Below the pieces are notes generated by a model. That model did not search any database, had not been told where the DNA came from, and saw only the letters and a list, made by a program, of their open reading frames with translations. This document shows positions 24,954 through 34,348 of a stretch of DNA of 64,000 bases, piece by piece. The position numbers were made by a program, and so were the translations under genes. How positions within the stretch are numbered: the stretch's first letter is position 1; each line of letters opens with the position of its first letter. Source of the DNA: Acidimicrobium ferrooxidans (GTDB taxonomy: Bacteria > Actinomycetota > Geothermincolia > Fen-727 > Anoxymicrobiaceae); assembly GCA_020723485.1 (NCBI GenBank), contig DYIU01000005.1, positions 124,001 through 188,000 of the forward strand, given 5' to 3'.

Positions 24954-26095
24954 TACGCATCACCTCCCAGGACCCACACGCACTGCGACTGGCCGCACGG
25001 GCCGTTCACCCCCTGCGCCACCGCGGTGCCGACGCCTTCGACCTGGTGGTCTCCGGCGTCCCCGCGGACCTGGAGCACGCATTCGATTATGCTGTTCAGG
25101 CCGGTCACCAGCACCGGGTTCGACGATATGCACCCGCCCGAGGCATTCACCGGCAGTTTCCCGCCGAGGGCGGTCGCGCCGGACTCGGTGAGGGCGCCTG
25201 CCCCTCCCCGCTCGCAGAAGCCCAGCCCTTCGAGCGACATCAGCTCCATGTAGCTGAAGGCGTCGTTTACCTCCGCCAGGTCGACCTGGCCGGACGGGTC
25301 GGTGATGCCCGCGTCGCCGTACGCCTTCTTCGCAGCGGCCTGGAGAGCGTCCACTTTCGAGAGGTCGCGGTCGCCGAGGTGGAACGCGTCGCATGAGTAG
25401 CCGATGCCCTTTACCCATACAGGCCTGCCGGAGACATCCTTCGCCCGGTCGGCTGAGGCGATGACCACGGCGCTCGCGCCGTCGGAGATGGGTCCGCAGT
25501 CGAGCAGCTTTATCGGGTCAGCCAGGTAGGGTGAGGCCATCACGTCATCGACTGTTATCTCGAGCGGCATCTGTGCCACCGGGTTCAGGCGCGCGTTGCC
25601 GTGGTTCTTCACCGAGACGGCCGCGCACTGCTGCTCTGTCACGCCGTAGCGGTCCATGTAGGCACGCGCCTGCAGCGCGGAGGCGGTCACGGCCTCGATG
25701 CCGAGGAACCTCTCGTACAGCGGGTCGAACATGGCGTTGGTTATGAGCGGCATCACGCTTTCGGAGCCCTTGTGGTGCACGCAGTAGAGGCAGGTGCCCC
25801 ACCCGGCCAGCACCCTCATCACGGCATGCGCCGCTCCGAACGTCCCGTCACCCTCCACGGTGGAGACGTTCTTGTCGTAGGAGCCGCACGCGTCCATCAC
25901 CGCCATCGAAGAGATGGTGCGACCGTCGAAGAAGTCGTTCGAGCCGGTCAGCACGATGTCGATATCGTCGATGCCCATCCCGGAGTCGGCGAGCGCTTTC
26001 GTGCACGCCTCGAAGACGAGGTCGGCGACCGTGTCGGCTGCCCGCTCGCGCTTTACCTCGGTCATCCCGACGCCGACTATCGCAACAGGTTCCAT
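24953..26095 (-). CDS. Thiolase-fold protein lacking canonical catalytic residues (B)
   Basis: 380 aa, paralogous to thiolase-like A. The nucleophile region reads VEGDGTFGAAHAV with no Cys, and NASGGCISSNPVLVTG has Asn instead of the catalytic His. The C-terminal region has NGPCGQSQCVWV. It is preceded immediately by a DUF35 gene whose TAG stop touches its ATG, and followed by thiolase-like A. The two thiolase-like proteins differ enough to suggest distinct substrates or a heteromeric complex. An aldolase-like C-C cleavage or condensation of a CoA ester is the best guess, not a proven one. Confidence 0.85.
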   Translation of the reverse strand: MEPVAIVGVGMTEVKRERAADTVADLVFEACTKALADSGMGIDDIDIVLTGSNDFFDGRTISSMAVMDACGSYDKNVSTVEGDGTFGAAHAVMRVLAGWGTCLYCVHHKGSESVMPLITNAMFDPLYERFLGIEAVTASALQARAYMDRYGVTEQQCAAVSVKNHGNARLNPVAQMPLEITVDDVMASPYLADPIKLLDCGPISDGASAVVIASADRAKDVSGRPVWVKGIGYSCDAFHLGDRDLSKVDALQAAAKKAYGDAGITDPSGQVDLAEVNDAFSYMELMSLEGLGFCERGGAGALTESGATALGGKLPVNASGGCISSNPVLVTGLNSIIECVLQVRGDAGDHQVEGVGTAVAQGVNGPCGQSQCVWVLGGDA

Positions 26096-26569
26096 CTACT
26101 CCACCCCCTTCACGGGGCGGAAGTACTTTACGTCCAACATGCTTCCCTCCCGCTCGTCGGCGAAAACCGCCTCGACGCGCCCCCCGGTCACCAACTCCCC
26201 TTCCTCGAACTCCGCGAGGAGGTGCAGGAAACCGGTGTCCGCACCGTCGAGCTTTATCACGCCGTAGCCGAACCGTCCCCCCAGCGGGGATAGGGGTGGG
26301 TAGTGCCTGCGCGCCACCGTCCAGGTGACGAGCTCGCCCTGGCCCGCCAGCTCCACGTAACGCTCGCACTCGGTGAAGCAGTCCGGGCAGTGCATGCGCG
26401 GCACGTGGTAGACGATGTCGCAGTTGGGGCAGCGAGTGCCCAGGAATCTCTTCTCGTCGCGAAGTGCCTCGAGGTAGGACGTCCCCACCTCTCCGGCCGA
26501 CCAGGTGTAGGGGACCTTGATGCGCCCGTCCATCACCAGGATCTCCTGCGACTCCCTCCAGTCATCCAT
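26096..26569 (-). CDS. DUF35 zinc-ribbon/OB-fold protein (partner of thiolase-like B)
   Basis: 157 aa from the ATG at 26569, with GGAGG eleven bases upstream. The zinc ribbon is CPNCDIVYHVPRMHCPDC and the OB-fold continues with FGYGVIKLDGADTGFLH. It resembles the protein at 23272-23763 across its length (both share the SAGxxGxxxLxxxRDxKxF region before the ribbon), so the operon holds two DUF35/thiolase-like pairs. It probably forms a complex with the gene product encoded right after it. An open frame extends far upstream but overlaps tetR and has no start signal. Confidence 0.87.
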   Translation of the reverse strand: MDDWRESQEILVMDGRIKVPYTWSAGEVGTSYLEALRDEKRFLGTRCPNCDIVYHVPRMHCPDCFTECERYVELAGQGELVTWTVARRHYPPLSPLGGRFGYGVIKLDGADTGFLHLLAEFEEGELVTGGRVEAVFADEREGSMLDVKYFRPVKGVE

Positions 26570-26598
26570 GGCGCCTAATCCTCCTTTGTCGAATGTCT

Positions 26599-27234
26599 CT
26601 ATCTCTTCCTCGCCGCGGCGGCCTTTGCGGTCCTGGCCCCGGCGGCGGACACGGCTTTGGCCGGTTTCTTCTTCAGGCCGTTCATGAGGAGGTCGAGGAA
26701 GGTGTCGGCTATCTCCTCCGCCGTCATCGAGCCGTCGGGGCGGTACCAGTTGGAGAGCCAGTTGCACATCCCCGAGATGGCGCGGACGGTCATCGCCACG
26801 TCTACCTCCCTGAAGGTGCCCTCCTTCACGAGCTCGCTGACGAGCTCGCGGTACACGGCCTCGAACTCGCGGCTGCGGCCCCTTATGTAGTCCCTCTTCT
26901 CCGGGGGAAGCTCCCCCTCGTCCGCCAGGTAGACGTTGATTATGTCGCCGTTGGTGGAGAACATGCTCACATGCCACGTGACCAGGTCGTGCAGGCGCTC
27001 CTCAGGGTTGCCCCCGCCGTCCTTTATCTCGGCAACGCGCTCCATCAGGTGGTTGATGGCCGTTTGGCATATCTCGTAGAGAAGGTCGTGCTTGGTCTTG
27101 ATGTAGTAGTAGAGGGCGGGCTTTGTTATGTAGAGCTCGGCGGCGATGTCGTCCATGGTCGTGGCCATGTAGCCCTTCTCGCGGAAGAGCTTCGCCGCGA
27201 CAGTGAGTATCTCTTCCCAGCGCACCTTGTTCAT
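26599..27234 (-). CDS. TetR/AcrR-family transcriptional regulator
   Basis: 211 aa. The N-terminal helix-turn-helix region is typical (AAKLFREKGYMATTMDDIA, then KPALYYYIKTKHDLL at about residues 38-52). The C-terminal part should bind a ligand, in such a setting often an acyl-CoA. The Lys/Ala-rich tail is unusual but common in GC-rich genomes. It is the first gene of the minus-strand operon and faces the divergent operon at 27431; the palindrome at 27319-27334 between them is its likely operator, which would give autoregulation and joint control of both operons. Confidence 0.92.
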   Translation of the reverse strand: MNKVRWEEILTVAAKLFREKGYMATTMDDIAAELYITKPALYYYIKTKHDLLYEICQTAINHLMERVAEIKDGGGNPEERLHDLVTWHVSMFSTNGDIINVYLADEGELPPEKRDYIRGRSREFEAVYRELVSELVKEGTFREVDVAMTVRAISGMCNWLSNWYRPDGSMTAEEIADTFLDLLMNGLKKKPAKAVSAAGARTAKAAAARKR

Positions 27235-27287
27235 GACGGCCTCTCTTCCTTACCGCCGTTAAAATCCGACTTTTCGTCGCCGGATTG

Positions 27288-27334
27288 TTTACAGCCGGCC
27301 TGACGGTCCATATAATTCTACTTACCGGTAAGTA
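27288..27334 (+). promoter_or_regulatory. Plus-strand promoter with TetR-type operator
   Basis: A -35 box TTTACA (27288-27293), a 17-bp spacer and a consensus -10 TATAAT (27311-27316) are followed at once by the perfect 16-bp palindrome TACTTACCGGTAAGTA (27319-27334), which would cover the start of transcription. On the other strand the palindrome lies just upstream of tetR. A repressor bound here would block the plus-strand promoter and could control tetR as well. Confidence 0.7.
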
Positions 27335-27430
27335 AACTGGGAAGAGGTTTTTAAAGAGTTTTTCATTTTTCTCGCCGGGACCCTGGGGTTATGCTAGAGG
27401 CCGGCGTCATCAAGCCTGAAGGGAGAGCCC

Positions 27431-27790
27431 ATGGTAGAGATACTTGATAAGAGCACCCCTACCTGCGTGGTCGTCAGGTTCGGCGGCAAGGTCACCGGGG
27501 AGGAGTACAAGAAGTTCCTGGAAGCCATCGACGAGCGCCTCGAGAGGAATCCGCTCGTCAACATGGTCGCCGACCTCTCCGAGTTCGAGTTCTACGGCGA
27601 CTTCAAGGCGTTCAAGGAGGACTGCCACTTCGGCACGCACGAGTTCCGCAAGCTTAACAAATGCGCTTTCGTGGGCGACCGGAAGTGGATAGACCTCGTG
27701 GTCAGACTGATGGGGCCGCTGACCCGGGCCGAGGAAAAGGCCTTCGGCGCGGGGAAGCTGGATGAAGCCTTCGAGTGGGCCTCGTCCTAG
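27431..27790 (+). CDS. STAS/SEC14-like (SpoIIAA-like) protein
   Basis: 119 aa, a small soluble protein of the SpoIIAA-like STAS/SEC14 type, with the pattern VVRFGGKVTGEEYKKF at the start, VADLSEFEFYGDFKAF in the middle and KCAFVGDRKW later. Members of this family are small alpha/beta proteins of unclear role, some linked to lipid binding. GGGAGAG precedes the ATG. It is the first gene of the plus-strand operon driven from 27288-27334, so it is expected to be coregulated with the acyl-CoA genes. Confidence 0.75.
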   Translation: MVEILDKSTPTCVVVRFGGKVTGEEYKKFLEAIDERLERNPLVNMVADLSEFEFYGDFKAFKEDCHFGTHEFRKLNKCAFVGDRKWIDLVVRLMGPLTRAEEKAFGAGKLDEAFEWASS

Positions 27791-27840
27791 AGGCCTGCCG
27801 CCATCGACAGACCGTCGGCAACAGAACGGGAGGAGCAGTC

Positions 27841-28809
27841 ATGGAGAAGAGCGAGTACATCTGGGACTATCGCAACCCGTACGAATGGATGGAAAGAACA
27901 CGCACCCAGAAACTGCCGCCGCTAATCATCTCCTGCGCGATCACCGGCGGGGTGCAGGGCAAGGAGGCCAACGAGAACCTGCCCGAGACCCCCGAAGAGC
28001 AGGCCCAGCACACCTACGACGCCTATAAGGCGGGGGCGAGCGCCGTCCACGTTCACGCTCGGAACCCCGAGATATGGTGGATGACCTCATCCAACCCCGA
28101 CGACTACCTGAAGATAAACACCCTCATAAGGGAGAAGTGCCCGGATATTATCATCAACAACACCACCGGGGGCGGGCCCGAGCTCTCGACCGAGCAGCGT
28201 ATGGCCAGCATCTACGCCAACCCGGAGCTCTGCTCTCTCAACCTGGGCCCGTTCGTCTTGAAGGTCCCGCTCAAGGAGAGGGGCGAGCCGTTCGAGCACC
28301 AGAGGCCGGCCCTGGTCTACGACCGGCTGATACCCGCCAGCTACGCCGATATCAACCTGTACGCCCAGACCATGAAAGAGAGGGGCGTAAAGCCCGAGAT
28401 GGAGCTTTACCACCCCGGGCAGTACTGGGTGTTCAACGACCTGCTGGCCGGGGGCCTGCTGGACCCGCCGTATTACTTCCAGTACGTGATGGGATTCCAG
28501 ACCTCCTCGTTCCCCACATTCCCCAACCTGCTGGGTCTCATCAACGAGCTGCCTGGCGAGTCGATATTCTCAGCTATCGGGGTCGGCCCGTTCCAGCTTC
28601 CGATGAACACCCTATCGATAATGCTGGGCGGACACGTGCGGGTCGGGATGGAGGACAACCTGTACTACGCCAGGGGGCGCAAGCTCGAGAACAACGCGGA
28701 AGCGGTGGCGCGCATCGTCAGGATAGCCAAAGAGCTCAACCGCGAGATAGCAACGCCGGCGCAGGCGCGCGAGATGCTCGGCATCTCCCAGACGCCTTCG
28801 TCGTATTAG
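27841..28809 (+). CDS. BKACE-family beta-keto acid cleavage enzyme
   Basis: 322 aa from the ATG at 27841, preceded by GGGAGGAG. It matches the beta-keto acid cleavage enzyme family (3-keto-5-aminohexanoate cleavage type): ISCAITGG at the N-terminus, the metal-binding VHVHAR, and GGHVRVGMEDN near the C-terminus. These Zn enzymes transfer an acetyl unit from a beta-keto acid to acetyl-CoA, giving acetoacetate and a shorter acyl-CoA. Its substrate here is unknown, but the neighbours suggest a beta-keto product of the island pathway. The TAG stop is directly followed by copy D of the dispersed palindrome. Confidence 0.9.
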   Translation: MEKSEYIWDYRNPYEWMERTRTQKLPPLIISCAITGGVQGKEANENLPETPEEQAQHTYDAYKAGASAVHVHARNPEIWWMTSSNPDDYLKINTLIREKCPDIIINNTTGGGPELSTEQRMASIYANPELCSLNLGPFVLKVPLKERGEPFEHQRPALVYDRLIPASYADINLYAQTMKERGVKPEMELYHPGQYWVFNDLLAGGLLDPPYYFQYVMGFQTSSFPTFPNLLGLINELPGESIFSAIGVGPFQLPMNTLSIMLGGHVRVGMEDNLYYARGRKLENNAEAVARIVRIAKELNREIATPAQAREMLGISQTPSSY

Positions 28810-28840
28810 ACGCAACATGGGGTCAAGTCCCGAGTTGCGT
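28810..28840. repeat. Dispersed stop-codon palindrome, copy D
   Basis: ACGCAACATGGGGTCAAGTC ... TTGCGT begins at the base after the BKACE-type gene's TAG stop and is followed by TTTT, as an intrinsic terminator would be. It is a slightly shorter, diverged copy (GGGGTCAAGTC core). Confidence 0.75.
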
Positions 28841-28898
28841 TTTGAGGGCCGGACGGCAAGGCCCGACTGGAACCATAGCTGAAGTAAGGAGCACTGCG

Positions 28899-30398
28899 AT
28901 GGCTGACTACGACGTAATAGTGATCGGAGCCGGGCTGGGAGGTCTGTCCAGCGGGGCCATCTGCGCCTCGCGCGGCCGGAAGGTACTGGTGCTTGAGCAG
29001 AGCGACCTGGTGGGGGGCTGCTGCTCCACCTTCGAGAAGGAGGGTTACCACTTCGACATCGGGGCATCGATCGTCGAGGTCGTCGACTCGCTCGAGAACG
29101 CGTTCGCCGCGATGAACACCTCGCTCTCCGACGAGCTCGATCTCGTGCCGTGCGATCCGATCTACGACTACATACTCAAGGACGGGACCAGGTTCCAGTT
29201 CCCCATCTCGGTCGAAGAGACGGCCGACGTCATACGCAAGGTCGCCCCCGCCGACGCGGAGGCCTGGCCGCGGTTCGCAAGCTACATGAAGGAGTTCATG
29301 GCGCTCGCTTCGGACGCGGTCTTCGGGAGCCCGATGGTGACCATGGGCGACTTCGCCAGGATGTTCGTGAAGTATCCCGCGCTCCTGAAGTTCGGCGAGC
29401 TGTTCACCAGCAGCTACGAGGACGTCATAAAGAAGTGGTTCAAGTCGAGCGCAATGCAGCAGACCACCGCCTACCAGGCGTTCTACGTGGGCCTTCCGCC
29501 GGAGCTCGCCGCCGGCGTCTACGCCCTGCTGGGATACTCCGAGCACGAGGGGACGTACTATCCCCCCGGCGGGATGATACAGATACCGAAGGCGTACCAG
29601 AAGGTGGGCGAAAGGCACGGCATGGAGGTCCGGACCGGGGCCAGGGTGGACCGGGTGCTGACGCGAAACCGGCAGGTCGAGGGCGTGGTGCTGGCCGACG
29701 GCACCGAGATAACATCGAAGCTCGTCATCTCGAACATCAACGCGATGACGCTCTACCTGAAGCTCATCGGCGAGGAGAACCTGCCGTGGCTCGCCCGCGT
29801 AGGCATCAAGAGCTACGAGCCCTCGATGTCGGTCCCCATGATCTACCTGGGCGTCGACTACAAGCCCGAGCTCGAGGCGCACCACACCCTCATCACCCGC
29901 CCGCTCGAGGAGATGGACGATTACTGGTACAACATCTACAAGAAGGGCAAGCTGCCCGACGATATGTTCAGCCTCATGTGCTGGCCGACTGAGACGGACC
30001 CGTCCCTCGCCCCGGAAGGTCACCACGTGGTCAACCTCATCATGACCCCCGGACCGTACAGGCTGGAGGGTACCGACTGGGACCGCGAGAAGGAAGCCTA
30101 CATCGAGAAGTCCATCGACTTCGTCAGCAGGACGGCGATGCCGGGCCTGAAAGAACACGTGAAAGTGGCGGAGATATCGACCCCGCTGGATTTCGAGCGG
30201 CGCCTCCTTCACCCGGAAGGGGCCATCTACGGGCTCCAGCAGCCGACGACGGCGACGATGGTGTTCCGCCCCTCCGCGAAGTCGAAGAGCATCAAGGGCC
30301 TGTACCTGTCCGGCGCGTCCACCCACCCCGGTGGGGGCGTGCCCTCGGCGGTCGGCTCGGGCATCATCGCGGCGGACCTCATTGAGAAGTACGAGTAG
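28899..30398 (+). CDS. CrtI/RetSat-like NAD(P)/FAD-dependent oxidoreductase
   Basis: 499 aa from the ATG at 28899, with AAGGAG upstream. FAD motif VIGAGLGGLSSGA, then LEQSDLVGGCCSTF; the C-terminal dinucleotide motif is GLYLSGASTHPGGGVP. It is a clear paralogue of the protein at 17062-18558, with shared blocks all along (for example YHFDIGASIVE, YYPPGGMIQIP and MDDYWYN). It belongs to the plus-strand operon under the TetR-type operator. Like its paralogue it could desaturate, saturate or isomerise a long conjugated or isoprenoid-like chain. Confidence 0.87.
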   Translation: MADYDVIVIGAGLGGLSSGAICASRGRKVLVLEQSDLVGGCCSTFEKEGYHFDIGASIVEVVDSLENAFAAMNTSLSDELDLVPCDPIYDYILKDGTRFQFPISVEETADVIRKVAPADAEAWPRFASYMKEFMALASDAVFGSPMVTMGDFARMFVKYPALLKFGELFTSSYEDVIKKWFKSSAMQQTTAYQAFYVGLPPELAAGVYALLGYSEHEGTYYPPGGMIQIPKAYQKVGERHGMEVRTGARVDRVLTRNRQVEGVVLADGTEITSKLVISNINAMTLYLKLIGEENLPWLARVGIKSYEPSMSVPMIYLGVDYKPELEAHHTLITRPLEEMDDYWYNIYKKGKLPDDMFSLMCWPTETDPSLAPEGHHVVNLIMTPGPYRLEGTDWDREKEAYIEKSIDFVSRTAMPGLKEHVKVAEISTPLDFERRLLHPEGAIYGLQQPTTATMVFRPSAKSKSIKGLYLSGASTHPGGGVPSAVGSGIIAADLIEKYE

Positions 30399-30402
30399 TC
30401 AA

Positions 30403-30900
30403 GTGGACGTCAGCCGCGAGCAGATGGACCTGCTCAGGATGGGGGCGCTGACCGCCATTGACGGCCTCTGGTTCATGGCCGCCGAGGGCAAGCTTGGATT
30501 CGATACCGCCCTCGAGCTGGACATGGAGGTCTGGAAGAACTACGGCACGGTAATGCTCAAGCGCGTCGCGAAGGCGATGGGCGTCCGGCTCGACGTGGAG
30601 GACCCCCCGGAACTCGCGGCGCTCTGCCGCATGATGGAGGTGCTCTGCGACATCGACGGCACGCGGTGCCTTACCGAGGTCATCGACGAAGACAACGCCA
30701 TCCTCACCGTGGAACGGTGCGCCTGGTGGGACAACCTCACGAAGGCCGGCCGCCAGGACATAATCCCCTGCGAGGACGTCGACAACAACACCTTCATCTG
30801 GTGGCTCGAGAACGCGGATCCCTCGCTCGCGATGGAGATCACGCACAGCCTGCCCCGCGGCGACGAGCGCTGCGAATGGAAGATAACGAGAAAGACCTAG
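30403..30900 (+). CDS. DUF6125 / ATC hydrolase-like small protein
   Basis: 165 aa from a GTG at 30403, five bases after the CrtI-like stop; an ATG seven codons in (30424) is possible, and neither has a strong ribosome site. The protein is acidic and Trp/Cys-rich (CAWWDNLTKAG, FIWWLENADPS, ERCEWKI at the end). The pattern resembles the DUF6125 / L-2-amino-thiazoline-4-carboxylate hydrolase-like family, whose role outside that reaction is unknown. It closes the plus-strand operon and converges on the aldolase gene with only three bases between stop codons. Confidence 0.55.
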   Translation: MDVSREQMDLLRMGALTAIDGLWFMAAEGKLGFDTALELDMEVWKNYGTVMLKRVAKAMGVRLDVEDPPELAALCRMMEVLCDIDGTRCLTEVIDEDNAILTVERCAWWDNLTKAGRQDIIPCEDVDNNTFIWWLENADPSLAMEITHSLPRGDERCEWKITRKT

Positions 30901-30903
30901 GGT

Positions 30904-31974
30904 TCAAGCCACGGTGACGTCTTCGCACAGGTAGACGTCCTGGATTGCGTGGAAGAGCTCGATGCCCTCGGCCATCGGCTTCTGGAAAGTCTTGCGCCCG
31001 CTTATGAGGCCCATGCCACCCGCGCGCTTGTTGACCACCGCCGTGCGGACCACATCCGCCAGGTCGTTCGAGCCGGAGCCGCCCCCCGAGTTGATGAGCC
31101 CGACGCGGCCCGAGTAGCAGTTCAAGACCTGGTAGCGGGCCATGTCGACCGGGTGGTCGCTCAGCAGCGTCTCGTACATCCTCTCGTCGTAGCGGCCGAA
31201 CTCCACGCCTGCCGCGTTCAGCTTGCGGTATCCGTCCGCCACGTCCGGAAGCTTCTGCTTGATGATATCCGCCTCGATGGTAGCCCCGAGGTGGTTGGCC
31301 TGGCCGGTCAGGTCCGCGGCCGTCTCGTAGTTGACGCCGCCGGCGGTGAACGCCTCGTTCCTGACGTAACACCAGAGGAAGCAGGCCATGCCGAGGTCGT
31401 GGGCGGCCGCGATGGCCTCGCTCACCTCCGTCAGCTGCCTGCGCGATTCCGGGCTGCCGAAGTAGACCGTGGCCCCTACGGCCATGGCGCCCATGTCGAA
31501 CGCCTGCTCAACGTCCGCGAACATGGTCTGGTCGTAAGTGTTGGGGTAGCTCAGGAGCTCGTTGTGGTTCAGCTTCGCTATGAACGGGATCTCGCCCGCG
31601 TACTTGCGGGCTACGCTTCCCAGCACGCCGAGCGTGCTGGCCACCGCGTTGCAGCCCGCCTCGACCGCGAGCTTGACGATGTTCTCCGGGTCGAAGTAGG
31701 TAGGGTTGGGTGCGAACGATGCGCCGGCGGAATGCTCCACGCCCTGGTCGACCGGCAGGATGGAGAGGTAGCCTGTGCCGCCGAGGCGCCCGTGGTCGAA
31801 TATCGCCTTCAGGCTCTCGAGCACGGGGGCCGGCCTGTCGCTGTCGTCGAATATCGCGTCGACCCAGCCCGGGCCCGGCAGGTACAGGCCGTCCTTCGAG
31901 ACCTTCGGGGAATCGAACTCCAGGAGCCCGACCGCCTCCTCACCCAGCAGGTCCCTGATACCCTCGATGTCCAT
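30904..31974 (-). CDS. fbaB: Class I fructose-bisphosphate aldolase, archaeal/DhnA type
   Basis: 356 aa. It has the DhnA-type aldolase pattern: [12 protein letters not shown] near residue 70, [11 protein letters not shown], and IIKQKLPD, where the Schiff-base Lys is expected; a phosphate-binding Gly region is seen at [10 protein letters not shown]. It cleaves fructose-1,6-bisphosphate to glyceraldehyde-3-phosphate and DHAP without a metal. It is monocistronic, with an AT-rich TATATTAC region just upstream of the start. This family is found in archaea and scattered bacteria. Confidence 0.88.
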   Translation of the reverse strand: MDIEGIRDLLGEEAVGLLEFDSPKVSKDGLYLPGPGWVDAIFDDSDRPAPVLESLKAIFDHGRLGGTGYLSILPVDQGVEHSAGASFAPNPTYFDPENIVKLAVEAGCNAVASTLGVLGSVARKYAGEIPFIAKLNHNELLSYPNTYDQTMFADVEQAFDMGAMAVGATVYFGSPESRRQLTEVSEAIAAAHDLGMACFLWCYVRNEAFTAGGVNYETAADLTGQANHLGATIEADIIKQKLPDVADGYRKLNAAGVEFGRYDERMYETLLSDHPVDMARYQVLNCYSGRVGLINSGGGSGSNDLADVVRTAVVNKRAGGMGLISGRKTFQKPMAEGIELFHAIQDVYLCEDVTVA

Positions 31975-32058
31975 GGCGCACCCCCGCCTCGTGCTCGGCT
32001 GACGCCTGTATATTACATCAAAGCCGGCGGGACTCCTCCGGCGGAGCCCCGGGAAAGG

Positions 32059-32088
32059 CGAAGCGCCCGCCTCGCGGCGGACGCTTCG
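32059..32088. terminator. Strong stem-loop downstream of groEL
   Basis: CGAAGCG-c-CCGCC-tcgc-GGCGG-a-CGCTTCG, a 12-bp stem with one mismatch and a four-base loop. It lies past the groEL stop on the minus strand and upstream of the aldolase gene. There is no long T run, so it may be a weak terminator or an RNA-stabilising structure. Confidence 0.5.
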
Positions 32089-32109
32089 GATTCAACCTCG
32101 ATTCAGTTG

Positions 32110-32140
32110 AATGCAACAGGGGACCTGACCCCTTGTTGCG

Positions 32141-32142
<2 letters not shown>
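32110..32142. repeat. Dispersed stop-codon palindrome, copy E
   Basis: The stem GCAACAGGGG pairs with CCCCTTGTTGC (one bulge) around the loop ACCTGA. This is the most perfect hairpin of the family. It shares two bases with the TAA stop of groEL (32141-32143), so the stop codon is part of the repeat's edge. Confidence 0.85.
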
Positions 32143-33781
<1,639 letters not shown>

Positions 33782-34087
33782 TTACTTCTTCGATTTGCCG
33801 GAAGCTTTTCGCTTCGCGAGGATGTCGCGCTCGCTCAGGATCAGATACTCTTTGCCCCCGACTTTCACTTCGGTCCCGCCGTACTTCGAGTAGATGACCG
33901 TGTCGCCGGCCTTCACGTCCAGCGGTACCAGCTTGCCTTCCTCGTAACGCCCGGGTCCCACGGCCACTACCTTGCCCTCCTGGGGCTTCTCCTTGGCGGT
34001 GTCCGGGATCACGATACCGCTGGCGGTCTTCTCCTCGCCCTCGCCGGGCTCGACTATCACCCGGTCTCCCAACGGCTCAAGGTCCAT
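33782..34087 (-). CDS. groS: Co-chaperonin GroES (10 kDa)
   Basis: 101 aa from the ATG at 34087, seven bases after AGGAGG; an ATG two codons earlier (34093) is too close to that site. Family blocks are [11 protein letters not shown], the mobile loop [11 protein letters not shown] and [11 protein letters not shown]. The tail is longer and more basic than usual ([10 protein letters not shown]). It caps the GroEL ring. Expression should be controlled by HrcA through the CIRCE sites upstream. Confidence 0.97.
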   Translation of the reverse strand: MDLEPLGDRVIVEPGEGEEKTASGIVIPDTAKEKPQEGKVVAVGPGRYEEGKLVPLDVKAGDTVIYSKYGGTEVKVGGKEYLILSERDILAKRKASGKSKK

Positions 34088-34118
34088 TTCCATCCCTCCT
34101 CGTGGTCTGTTCGCCTCG

Positions 34119-34191
34119 TTAGCACTCTCAACGCCGGCCTGTTAGCACTCTGAACGTTGAATTGTTAGCACTCTAATATCGAGAGTGCTAA
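34119..34191 (-). promoter_or_regulatory. CIRCE operator plus two phased half-sites
   Basis: A full CIRCE (TTAGCACTC, nine bases, GAGTGCTAA) lies at 34165-34191. Two more copies of TTAGCACTC occur at 34119-34127 and 34142-34150. All three left arms are spaced by exactly 23 bp, and each is preceded by G. CIRCE is the binding site of the heat-shock repressor HrcA. The extra half-sites lie in the groES leader, between the operator and the start codon. Confidence 0.93.
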
Positions 34192-34198
34192 CGGAGTA

Positions 34199-34226
34199 AT
34201 TATACGGTTTTGCCGCCAGTAGTCAA
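34199..34226 (-). promoter_or_regulatory. groESL promoter
   Basis: On the minus strand TTGACT (34221-34226), a 16-bp spacer and TATAAT (34199-34204) form a near-consensus housekeeping promoter. Transcription would begin at about 34192, directly at the edge of the CIRCE, so HrcA would block initiation. Confidence 0.8.
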
Positions 34227-34348
34227 TACGAGCCGGCGAGGGGGTATCCTGCCTGCGCGGAGCCAATATGTGGGGGGAGCCGCCGGCGCTCCCGGGTGGA
34301 CCGACGGACGGGCGATGCCGGGCCCTGCTCTGCGCTCAGCTCAAGGGT

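Noticed and set aside
34119..34191. Short regular repeats suggesting a CRISPR array
   Set aside because: The 9-bp units are half-sites of CIRCE at 23-bp steps, directly behind the groESL promoter.
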